Both the position numbers and the translations under genes were made by a program. From the NCBI GenBank assembly GCA_027575765.1, contig JANBPT010000929.1:1-18949 (forward strand): a stretch of 18,949 nucleotides of DNA, read 5' to 3'. Source of the stretch: Tieghemiomyces parasiticus (lineage: Eukaryota; Kickxellomycota; Dimargaritomycetes; Dimargaritales; Dimargaritaceae). Each line of letters opens with the position of its first letter. Position 1 is the first letter of the stretch. Positions 10,981 through 18,949 of the stretch are shown here, one piece after another. Under the pieces are notes generated by a model. It had not been told where the DNA came from. It saw only the letters and a list, made by a program, of their open reading frames with translations, and did no database searches.

Positions 10981-13714
10981 CTGAAGACACAGTAGGCCTT
11001 TGCCCTTGGTTCGGACCCTGGTTTATAGACTCCGACGCAACACACACCCAGATGATTCGTTGACTAACGGTTATTTTTACTACTCCGATCGTTTGTAATA
11101 CTGCACTCATCACCCCACATCACCGTCCACTCACCCACTGCCGTCACCAACCACTGTGTACCCGACCCCATTCCCCCCTCTTTCTTTGCTCGACCGCCCG
11201 CCCACCAGGCTTTACTTATACGTCCCATTTCCTTACCTGTCCCCTTCAATCCGCGTCCCTGTTCGCCCACCCCGGATTCCGCTACCAGCCCTATACGACA
11301 TAAATAGGACCACGCACCCGCCCTCCCCGCTTGGCCTCACCTCCGCCCCCCATCATCACACTCTTCATTACCGCTGGCTAGCCATTGCCATTTTCTGTAT
11401 TTAGTTCAATTTGGTATTCATTTGCCTCACACTTCTGCACCTGTACTGGGTACGTCCACCTCATCGTATTTCGGGGACTTTTATTGCGGGATTCTCGCCT
11501 GTTACTACGTTGATCGCACGACCAGTTCCCGTCAATTTCATCTGCGTTGTACCCCCTCCCTTGTTGATTCCCACGAAATCCCTTCGCTCAGTCGAACGGC
11601 CTGTTTGTATACATCACCATTCTTCCTCCGATTCAAGCACTTTTATTTTCATTAACTTGTCCGCGTCGCCCTCGCTACGCTGCTCGCTGTCACGGTCGAA
11701 GCCCCATCGTCCCGCCATCATTTAGGAGCGATCTTCAAGGCCCTCCCTCCCATTTGGGAACACTGCTTCACCAAATATTCCCGAACCCGACCACCCTGCA
11801 CTTGTAGCCTCGCAACTACTGTCTACTGCACCCAAGTTTTCCTTGCCAATCTTGTATACCGGTTTCTCTCTCCATCTACCGACCAACGCTTTACGGGTCA
11901 ATCCCGCCCAACTTGACCACTTCCCCTCCCTCGTTTATCCGCTCCTCGCACATTTGTTTTGACAAGTGCTATATCGGAATATTGTCGTCTACATCGTCCT
12001 GCACCGCCTTGCATTTTCCCGAGCACAAAGCGCAGCCCGGCTTCGGTGTGTTTCCTCGCCGCTTTTTCCGGTGCGTCCGCTCCTTGTTTATATCCGCTTT
12101 ACACCCGCTGTGCAGCGTAGCCATACCCAACTGCTTCTGCCACCTGGGTACAATATCCACAACTGCAGCTAGGCATCCCGCGACCACGCAGTTAATTCCC
12201 TACCGGTGGGTGCACACAGTAAAGGTAAGCACATTGACCACGTCAGGTTTGCCCAGGCTTGCCAAATTCGGGCATCGGCATTCGCCCCATAACTTTCGCC
12301 GGAATATCGCCCAGCCTTTTGTAGGCACACGGACGCACGTACACATTGGGCGGCTGCTACCCACGACCCGCAGCCGCCACTGCAGTACTCCCTCCCCCGC
12401 TCTTCTATCCATCCCTTACTCCCTACGGCGCTCTGTTTTGTATTGGCCGTAGCATGTAGCCTTGACGGTTCGTTTTTTTATTTCCTCTTTGACAGCGCCC
12501 TGTTGGCTCTTCACCCCGTTCTCGTTTGCTCGCCGGGCTCTCGACGTGGGCCACTGTGGTTCATGCACGGGGCCACGGTGGTGGCGGTCGTCTGGGCCGC
12601 CAACTGCCGTGCCCGCACCGTATCCCATGCCATCTGGGACCCGTACCTCTTCCCCTCCGTATACCCTTCTTCCGCAGGATTATTTGCACTTTCACTTCGT
12701 TTTTTCCGCCAACACGCCACCACTTCTGCACTGGGGAGGGAGGGGGTAGGTCCTCACCTTCCCAAACACCTTGCAGCCTAGCGCAGTCGGCCTTCATTGT
12801 CGGCAGGGATCTTCCGGTGCATATTTGTTTGGAGGTGTAATGTGGTAACCGCTGCAGTCCGCCGGCAAGATGGGGTCGGTGGCCACGCCCCGGTCGCCGT
12901 GGGTGATATCCACATTACGCTCTCATCGACCGACCTCGCATGCAGCACAGTTGCTAACGTATCCGCATCCACTACGCTCTTTTGTCAACCCATCACCTCC
13001 TCCCCCTCCTTCGCTACCCATTCCTTATTACGCACTCGCCTTCCGGCGTCCGCCTACACCGACCGCAACCCCTCCCCCCTGCATCACCACCTGGCCGGCC
13101 AACATGTTGTCGCGACCCTCGTCTACCTTGATCGACTCTGTGTTCTCCCCCATGGGCCTCGCTTGTCTAATCCCCTTTTGACCTCCGTCCGTCGGCACGT
13201 CTCCTTCGTTACCATCGTGCCTTGACCTTACTTCCTTGGCTGGTGCGGTATTGCTGGCCCGTTTCTCTACGTCAACGACCCCCTACACCACTTTCGTCCG
13301 CGTATCAACCCCCGCCGTTCCTACCTGACCGTCTTCCCAATGGCCATTTGTCACGTTGATGACCTGCACACCACACTGGGCTCCCGACCCTCGTCCTCCC
13401 CAGAACCCGCATCCGCAGGTCCGCTTGCATTGTGGCTTCCAAATCGGTACACTCTTCCCTTTCCGTCGAATAGTGTGTCGCACAGTCCCTTTTCCGTCTC
13501 CATCCCTTTAACCGCGACCTTCCCTACAAACTCCTCGACGGCTTCCGTACTTATAGCCAGCCCCAGGCCCATCCCCGCCCGTTACTGGACTGGAAGTCCT
13601 CCTCCCCTCGTCGGCCCCTTTTGTTGGCCCGCCCGCACACACCACCCCGCTGCTGCGTAACCTATATCCCCAGGCACCCGCCCGCCCTTTGCTTGCCACC
13701 CCCTTCGCTCCGCA

Positions 13715-13746
13715 CCCCCACCCATACCTACCCTGCCCCTATACCC
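13715..13746 (-). other. G-quadruplex motif on the template strand just upstream of the forkhead start
   Basis: C-runs on the + strand at 13715-13719, 13721-13723, 13731-13733, 13736-13739 and 13744-13746 are separated by loops of 1, 7, 2 and 4 nt. This satisfies G3+N1-7 on the - (template) strand. It ends 100 bp before ATG 13847 and about 200 bp before ATG 13943, a position where it could affect transcription. Confidence 0.55.
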
Positions 13747-13846
13747 TCCACACGCTGCGGCACACCCGCCATCCCCCACCTACCACCTGCTCGGTAGCCG
13801 TTACAACCTTGGCCGTCCTACCCTCCCCCCTCGCACTTCACATTTT

Positions 13847-15667
13847 ATGCAGCATCCTGCCCCCTACCGGACCACGCCGTCACCACCTAACCGTCCCGCG
13901 GTGACCTCCGCCCCCGGCTCACGCCCCGAGCCTTTACCAGCCATGAGCCACCCGTGTGAGCCCTTTCCGCGCAACACGCTGCCGCCAATAAACGTCCCGG
14001 ATCCACGAGCCCAGCGGCTCCGGACAACCCCCGCCCACCTGCATCCGTCGCAGTACAGTGCGCCTCTACCCCCTCCCACTCGCCTATCCCACCCGCCGCA
14101 CCACTCGCATGCGCACCACCACCACCATTACAGCCACGGGCAGTCCCACCCGTCTAGCCACCACCCCGTCACATCGTCTCCATTGCTACCGACCGGTCCG
14201 TCGCCGATCCATGTGCACTACCGACCAGGGTACCATCGGTCACACCCGCACCCATACGTGAGTCCGCGGTTCAGCTACCGGCCGTACCCGCCCCCAGGCG
14301 GCCCGCCATTCCTGTCCCAGTCGTATCCGGGGCCCTCTCGGACGGTGGACGACGGGTCGGGATCTCCAGGGCCCTCAACTCGGGCCAGGCACATGAGTCC
14401 TTCTACCACGGTGCTGCACCGCCGATCTTCGGCCTACCAGCCTGGGGCGGTGGGTGGAACAGACTCGCACCAGCTGGGCGATACCTTCATCACCCTATCA
14501 CCCGAGTCGGTGCGCAAGCCTACCCGCAAACGCCGCCGCCCGCCCGTGTCGTACTCGGTCCTTATCGCCCAAGCGATACTCACCTCGAAAGACCGCCGCC
14601 TGACCCTCCGCGAGGTGTACCAGTGGGTCTCGGAGAACCACCCGTACTTGTCCAACAGCAGCGATAACGGCTGGCAGAACACGATTCGGCACAACCTGTC
14701 TCTCAACAAGTGTTTCGTGAAGGTTGCCCGCGCAGATAATGAGGTTACCTTTAATTCGGCCAAGGGGAAGGGCGGGTATTGGACTGTCAATCCCGATCTG
14801 ATGGACTCGGCGGTGCGTGAGGGTCTCGATCGGGCCATGCGTGTTCCACTTCCGCAGCGCACCGCCGCCGAAGCCCAGAAGGCCCACCAGCAGCAACAAC
14901 AGCAGATCCAGCGTGAGCAGCGCGAGACGACCCCCCTTAGCACCAGTGGCGGCCCACTGAACCCGGCCCCAGCTAACCTCGGCACCACACCGCCACCGCT
15001 GCCACGATCTTTCACCCAATCCCCCTCCCGGCCCTTGGCCATCAACACCGGCGTGGGCAGTCCCTCCGACGCATACCTTGCCCAGGCCTCGTCATCCCTG
15101 TCGCTCAGCGCCGGGCCTTCCGCTAAGGCCTCCCCGCTCCCATCCTATGCCATGCTGGTGGACGGGTGCCCAATGGCTTCTGCTTTATCAGTGGGTAGTG
15201 GCCAGCACCGTTATCAGCAGAATCAGCTACTGCCGCCGGTCGTTGCGCTCCAGCCTGTTGCCCTTCTCGACAGCGACAGCAGTGCCTACCACACTCCCAT
15301 CCGGCCACATAGCCAGCCCCCTGCCAACTCGACTCCGCTAGTCTCCCCAATTAGCTCCCCTGGTGCCGCTAGTTACACCGGCGGGTCCCCCACGCGTGGC
15401 GCCACGACCATCGCCACCGCCAACGCCTGCAGGGCGTCGGACGCAATGACGGACTACACTATGTCGCCGCGGTTCGCCCCGACCGCTCCGGTAATGGATA
15501 CTACGGCGCCCACGACGGTACCGATTGGATCGGCGCTCGGCTTAGCAGATACCCTGACACGTGCCCCTATCTCGGGCCCGCACCGCCACCACCGTGGCGA
15601 AGGTGGTACACCTGAATCGGAGAGTTCGGATGTGTCGGTTCTTAAGATCCGCAATCTGCTCAACTAG
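13847..15667 (+). CDS. Forkhead (winged-helix) transcription factor, FHA-less, Hcm1/Sep1-like architecture
   Basis: This is a predicted nuclear, sequence-specific DNA-binding regulator. The forkhead domain spans about residues 232-320: it opens with PPVSYSVLIAQAIL, carries the recognition-helix signature WQNTIRHNLSLNKCFVKV (276-293, with the DNA-contacting Asn278, Arg281, His282 and Ser285) and ends in the wing motif KGKGGYWTV (306-314). A basic cluster just before it (Arg223-Arg231, RKPTRKRRR) is a likely nuclear signal. The N-terminal 220 residues are Pro/Ser-rich with a His-rich stretch (85-106). After the domain come a Q6 run (348-353) in a charged, probably helical segment and a long Ser/Thr-Pro-rich tail ending LKIRNLLN. 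Full CDK consensus sites are at Ser392, Thr483 and Ser514. No FHA domain is seen, which argues against Fkh1/Fkh2 orthology and suits the Hcm1/Sep1/Mei4 layout; orthology is not settled. GC3 is 70 of 88 codons in the domain. The first ATG has a poor context (T at -3); ATG 13943 (Met33, G at -3, gccATG) may be the true start. The frame is open back to 13661. Confidence 0.93.
   Translation: MQHPAPYRTTPSPPNRPAVTSAPGSRPEPLPAMSHPCEPFPRNTLPPINVPDPRAQRLRTTPAHLHPSQYSAPLPPPTRLSHPPHHSHAHHHHHYSHGQSHPSSHHPVTSSPLLPTGPSPIHVHYRPGYHRSHPHPYVSPRFSYRPYPPPGGPPFLSQSYPGPSRTVDDGSGSPGPSTRARHMSPSTTVLHRRSSAYQPGAVGGTDSHQLGDTFITLSPESVRKPTRKRRRPPVSYSVLIAQAILTSKDRRLTLREVYQWVSENHPYLSNSSDNGWQNTIRHNLSLNKCFVKVARADNEVTFNSAKGKGGYWTVNPDLMDSAVREGLDRAMRVPLPQRTAAEAQKAHQQQQQQIQREQRETTPLSTSGGPLNPAPANLGTTPPPLPRSFTQSPSRPLAINTGVGSPSDAYLAQASSSLSLSAGPSAKASPLPSYAMLVDGCPMASALSVGSGQHRYQQNQLLPPVVALQPVALLDSDSSAYHTPIRPHSQPPANSTPLVSPISSPGAASYTGGSPTRGATTIATANACRASDAMTDYTMSPRFAPTAPVMDTTAPTTVPIGSALGLADTLTRAPISGPHRHHRGEGGTPESESSDVSVLKIRNLLN
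14540..14806 (+). other. Forkhead DNA-binding domain within the CDS
   Basis: This segment encodes residues 232-320 of the long ORF. Helix 1 is PPVSYSVLIAQAIL, helix 2 is LTLREVYQWVSENHPYL, and helix 3 is NGWQNTIRHNLSLNKCF, the near-invariant major-groove reading helix, with Thr at the position that is usually Ser in WQNSIRHN. The strand after helix 3 reads FVKVAR, close to the FOXA-type version. The loop to the GKG of wing 1 is 13 residues (294-306), against about 7 in FOXA-type proteins, so wing 1 looks enlarged. The usual Tyr of KPPYSY is Val234 here. The domain is uninterrupted by introns. Confidence 0.95.
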
Positions 15668-15934
15668 CTATGACAGGATGGTTTCTTTGGGACACTGTAC
15701 AAACGAAGTCTTAGGTCGATTTCATGACTTCGCATCCTGTGGACGGCAGTATTTCCCGTTACCGCGTTCTCTGTATTTTTACTCCTCTCCTTCACCCCTT
15801 CCTCGCATGCCTCCGGTGCCTGTTGTCGGTCGATAACCAGTCGTGCCGCTACACCCTACTGCCTATACCCCTCCCCCTTCTCATCCATCTGTTCGCACTC
15901 ACCACTTCGATGTCTCTTTTTCTCTCGTTTTAAA

Positions 15935-15952
15935 CTTGGCGCTCCCGCCAAG
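15935..15952 (+). other. Perfect 7-bp hairpin in the forkhead 3' flank
   Basis: CTTGGCG (15935-15941) and CGCCAAG (15946-15952) are perfect inverted repeats around a 4-nt CTCC loop, preceded by a T-rich run. It lies about 270 nt past the stop codon, so it could fall in the 3' UTR. A role is not shown; a stem of this size also arises by chance. Confidence 0.5.
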
Positions 15953-16076
15953 CCTCCCGTACACTCACCTTCTCTCTGCGCCCCGACTAGATTCCTTATG
16001 TCTATCCCTTTGTTTTTCGTTACAAACACCGCCATTACTACACCCCTTACATAACCGCACCTAATCTGTGCTCCAG

Positions 16077-16104
16077 CCCCAATCCCTCCCCTTCCCCCTC
16101 TCCC
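16077..16104 (-). other. Five-run G-quadruplex motif on the - strand (i-motif on +)
   Basis: C-runs of 4, 3, 4, 5 and 3 at 16077-16080, 16084-16086, 16088-16091, 16094-16098 and 16102-16104 have loops of only 3, 1, 2 and 3 nt. This is the tightest quadruplex/i-motif sequence in the window, about 410 bp downstream of the forkhead stop and near the point where the pyrimidine bias ends. Confidence 0.65.
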
Positions 16105-16210
16105 TCGCTTACCGGGTCTTCTTCATACTGTCTGCCATTACAATATCACCATTCCCTTGCATATCTGACTCTTTCCAAGTCTACCCACTTTGCATACCTT
16201 ATCATTCATG

Positions 16211-18390
16211 TCAGATCGCGCAGGGTGATACTCCAATATACCGTTCATCCTCTCGGAGCAATATCTCGTAACTTAAAATTAGCAATTGTTGAGTATGAAC
16301 AACCTGGATGCCCCATTTGTACACCCCTTCTGGACAGAACCTTCTCCCTGCTAAGTGTAACCCCCCAAATAGGGTCTCTCGGGTGTAACGTACAAGATGG
16401 TTACCTAAAGCTCCAGTCCGTATAGACAGTGAGTGACACGCAAGCGAGAGGGAGATTGGAGGATAGACCGTAAAACGGAATGATACAGTTCGGGTGGTTC
16501 CGCAATGAAGAGCGAGTGAGATGATGTCGCCAATGGTGGTTCGCCGGTCTAGGCTGTCTCTACGAAACCAACCAACCCTTTCACAAATGGGAATGGTGGG
16601 AGGGGGGGTGAACCTTTCAAAATATGTGCAACGTGAGCTGGGGGAGGGAGTTATTATGTTCTGAATCGCTTCGAGAGAATATTTAATCCCCTCTGCAGGC
16701 ATATTTTTCTTCTCTTAACGCATCCGCGCAAAGAATCTAACGGCGGAAGCATGCATAGCTTGGGGCACCACCTACAGCAGCGTCGTCGTTCTACATGTCA
16801 TTATAATCGTTTTTTACAGACAATATAGTTCTAATTCTAGGCCAATCTGCATTCCGACGGTCATCGTGGTAGTCTTAATATCACACACACACCCGTATCA
16901 TTCTTCCACGCACTTTTCTTACTCCCTGAAATCAGCGGTGTCAGTTGAAAGGGTGTATCTCAGGTTTTGGGAAGTGGGTAAGAGTCCTCAAAAAAAAACA
17001 CGGATGGTATTTTGTTGAGAGTAGGCCAGTTGTTAGGCAGTGGCGGGAGCAAGGCAGGCGGTTTCAGAAAAGGGGAGGAAGAGGAAGAGGAGGAGAGGAT
17101 GGCGAGAAGATGTTTCAGCTGGCATCGACCAGCACGTTATAAACTATACTACGGAGGACCCACCACCCCCGCCGCCTAAGGTATGCGGAGGAAGAGAACT
17201 CAGGTTTCAAAGCTGTTTGGAGCCTATAAACCCAGGCAGTACTCTCGGTTCCGGAGTATTCGACTCAGAAAGGCAAGTGAGAGACTCACGTCAGTAGAAT
17301 ACACGGGGGGTGGTAGAGGCTAGTTTAATGTGGCAGGGCATAGTTCATACATTGAGAATCAAGGCGTGTCGCTCACCACGGATTATACATTGAAGGGCTC
17401 TCAACCGGGTGATTAGTATACCCTTGATGCGATTCAGCGAAACCTACCTGGCCGTGCATATAATAATTTCGTCTAATCTAGCCTGGCCATAACCTCTAAA
17501 TATACGATTAGGGCCATTCCGATTCGGTTAGGGTACAGGGTGAGCAATGTGACTATTCGAAAGTCAATTAGATGTCATTGATCCGATTTTCCAGTTAGCC
17601 GATCGGGCAAGTTCAGTTTCGATTGTTTGTGCGTATGGTGTTATTTTTTCGAGCGAGGCTAACCTGTCCAATCTGTGGAATTATAGAGAGGGAGGAGGGT
17701 GATGGGGCGACAGAACCGCCTTATCTATTGTGATTCCAATGCGAATATTACTGTATGTAAGACCGAGAACTTCCCAAACACGACGCAGGTCTAGTATCGA
17801 CAGAGGAAAGCAACCACCTCTAAGAGTCAGACCCGAACAGCCGGAACCCCTTGTGCCCCCCTGTCCCCTTACCCTCTGGCTTGCCACGAATCTCGTGGTG
17901 GGCTCTGGGCGTTACTCTTTTCACTCATCGACGTACGAAACTTGAACCTCTCTTTCAAATTATCTATCAGATAATTTTTTCCCCGGTCTTGGAGTTTCGA
18001 GAGACCAATGGTTTAGAACCTCGGATTTATCAGAATTTCTTCCCCCTCTCTCTCTCCGCCATGGCCAGGAGCAGATGAGAGGTGAGAGGGTGACTCGATC
18101 GACGACAGAGAGATCCGCATTCTCGGAATCACCAGGCCACTTTCAGTACAGGCCACCCTATGCAGCGGTGGGTAATGGGTAGCGTGTAAAACCGAGTCAA
18201 CCATTAGAATGGGGCGGGGATAGAGGGGAGAGATATAACCCTTGTCTTGCCGAGGAAAGGGGGAGTAGGGGGGTGGGGATCGTGTGGTCTCATGCGTGGG
18301 CTGAACAAGCGGTGGTTCGGTCCTATCCAGTTGGGAAAGCCGAGGAGGGGGTGGGTGCAGTGATCGCGGGCGTAAGGTTTCAGGTGGTTT
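16211..18390. other. Region without a supported gene
   Basis: The longest frame is a 163-codon ORF on the - strand (16211-16702) whose product I do not recognise; its length is within reach of chance. A (CA)n run of about 11 nt is at 16882-16892. Purine-rich blocks occur at 16430-16660, 16940-17110 and 18190-18280, the last with G-runs in two groups of three. No RNA gene or mobile element is seen. Confidence 0.45.
17066..17099 (+). repeat. 34-nt pure purine tract
   Basis: All 34 bases are A or G, mostly GGA/GAA triplets. It is a candidate triplex-forming tract or a protein-binding GA element; nothing around it indicates a gene. Confidence 0.85.
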
Positions 18391-18400
18391 AAGTGAGATC

Positions 18401-18488
18401 TATAAATGTCCGGAGGCTCGGCCTATCTCCCGGTTACCAATCCCTTGGATACCCCCAGGGAACTATAGTCTCTCTCCCTCCTTCCCTT
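18401..18488 (+). promoter_or_regulatory. Possible core promoter: TATA-like element followed by a CT block
   Basis: TATAAAT at 18401-18407 is followed 61 bp later by a 20-nt pure pyrimidine run (18469-18488), after which the + strand stays pyrimidine-rich. TATA plus a downstream CT block is a common fungal core-promoter arrangement. Any gene it serves would have to start beyond the right edge, since no CDS is supported before 18949. Confidence 0.25.
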
Positions 18489-18949
18489 GCACCGCTCCTC
18501 CTTCCTGCCTATTTCCTAATTTTCCGCTGTTGTTTTTTTGCTCTGTTTCGACCGTTTTCCGCTCGATCTGGCCTACCCACCTCCATTACCAGGGGTCTTT
18601 TAGTGAGCTTCTATTAGATCCTCCCTGTCCTATTCGGCGTTCTTGTTTGGCATTTCCACGGCGTTGTCTGCGACACGTCACGCGTTAAAGTTTTTTGTGG
18701 CATCTCCCTTCAAAAGGTCAGTATCTCTTCTAGCCTAACAGGCGGCCCTCCCCCCGCCGGCTCCCCAGTCCTCTACTTTTTATGAATTTAGTAAACCCAA
18801 TTATCACCCGCTACCCACACTTTACATAACGCCGCACACCCTAAAGGGTTTCAGTTGACTAACCCGCCGCCACTCCACCCCTGCCTCTCATCATCACCGT
18901 TTTACTTTGGCAAAACCCCAAACTACGCCTCATCCCTCGTTTCATCTTC
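18489..18949 (+). other. Pyrimidine-rich right edge, no gene
   Basis: The + strand is 82% pyrimidine in 18481-18540 and 70% in 18541-18600, resembling the upstream domain of the forkhead gene. It may be the upstream or leader region of another rightward gene outside the window. Only short, low-complexity frames are open. Confidence 0.4.

Larger units (their letters stand above)
9481..13846 (+). other. Long pyrimidine-rich upstream domain of the forkhead gene (possible long 5' leader)
   Basis: Over 4.3 kb the + strand is strongly C/T-biased: 75% pyrimidine in 11161-11220, 77% in 12961-13020 and 80% in 13681-13740. The bias is interrupted only near 10621-10980. Many frames of 60-180 codons (longest 11913-12452) are open because C/T-rich DNA contains few stops; their Pro/Ser/Leu-rich products overlap in several frames and match nothing I recognise. 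No TATA box is seen close to the forkhead ATG. The stretch may be a very long 5' leader with upstream ORFs, an intron-containing leader, or a large regulatory region. Confidence 0.45.
15668..16210 (+). other. 3' flank of the forkhead gene, pyrimidine-rich, no gene
   Basis: The pyrimidine bias resumes after the stop codon (72% in 15781-15840, 78% in 16081-16140). I find no AATAAA between the stop and about 16800, so the polyadenylation site is not defined; the T-rich segment near 15766-15782 is one possibility. The stretch holds the hairpin at 15935-15952 and the C-run array at 16077-16104. The short ORFs here are low-complexity. Confidence 0.5.

Noticed and set aside
10529..10984. 151-codon + strand ORF across the G-rich island
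   Set aside because: It overlaps a second + frame and a - frame that are equally open, and no domain is visible; composition explains it.
11598..12091. Forkhead consensus sites (RYAAAYA; TGTTTGT near 11600 and TGTTTAT at 12085-12091) suggesting autoregulation
   Set aside because: About four to five such matches are expected by chance in 4.5 kb of both strands, so these are not enriched.
11913..12452. 179-codon + strand ORF in the pyrimidine-rich domain
   Set aside because: C/T-rich DNA has few stops, other frames are open over the same bases, and the product shows no recognisable domain.
14434..15048. 204-codon - strand ORF
   Set aside because: It is the antisense shadow of the forkhead CDS, open because of that gene's high GC3.
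17480..17545. TTAGGG occurrences resembling telomere repeats
   Set aside because: They are scattered single copies, not a tandem array.
18211..18277. G-runs as a canonical G-quadruplex
   Set aside because: Two groups of three runs are separated by about 28 nt; neither has a fourth run within the loop limit.

Overview
The window holds one gene that can be supported: an intronless-looking forkhead (FOX/winged-helix) transcription factor on the + strand at 13847-15667 (606 codons). The rest, about 17 kb, shows no convincing protein or RNA gene. A forkhead domain means an opisthokont eukaryote. The lack of introns in the ORF, the high GC3 (about 80% over 88 domain codons counted by hand), the long Pro/Ser/His-rich flanks and the absence of an FHA domain suggest a fungus with Hcm1/Sep1-like architecture, possibly an early-diverging lineage. 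The kingdom assignment is an inference and the lineage a weak guess.

Layout. Positions 1-8333 are a mosaic of purine-rich and pyrimidine-rich blocks, each hundreds of bases long, at moderate GC, with only short unrecognised ORFs, poly-G/poly-C runs and a possible G-quadruplex. An unrecognised 212-codon ORF on the - strand (8334-8972) is the longest outside the forkhead gene, but its composition is unlike a gene of this genome. Around 9194-9281 a canonical minus-strand G-quadruplex motif sits next to a 52-bp perfectly alternating (AC)n(GC)n tract, a strong Z-DNA candidate. From about 9481 to 13846 the + strand is strongly pyrimidine-rich (65-80% in the rows counted), broken once by a G-rich island near 10621-10980. 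The forkhead CDS follows. The pyrimidine bias then resumes to about 16200, where a G4/i-motif sequence and a small perfect hairpin lie. It flips or fades until about 18430. A TATA-like element and a CT block near the right edge could be the promoter of a rightward gene outside the window.

The pyrimidine-skewed domain brackets the forkhead gene on both sides. It may mark a large transcription unit with a very long 5' leader, as is known for some fungal master regulators, or simply a long regulatory upstream region. Only transcript data can decide. No complete novel multi-gene system is visible. The most interesting points are the divergent forkhead protein (enlarged wing 1, changed entry motif, C-terminal LKIRNLLN tail) and the structured, skewed DNA around it.
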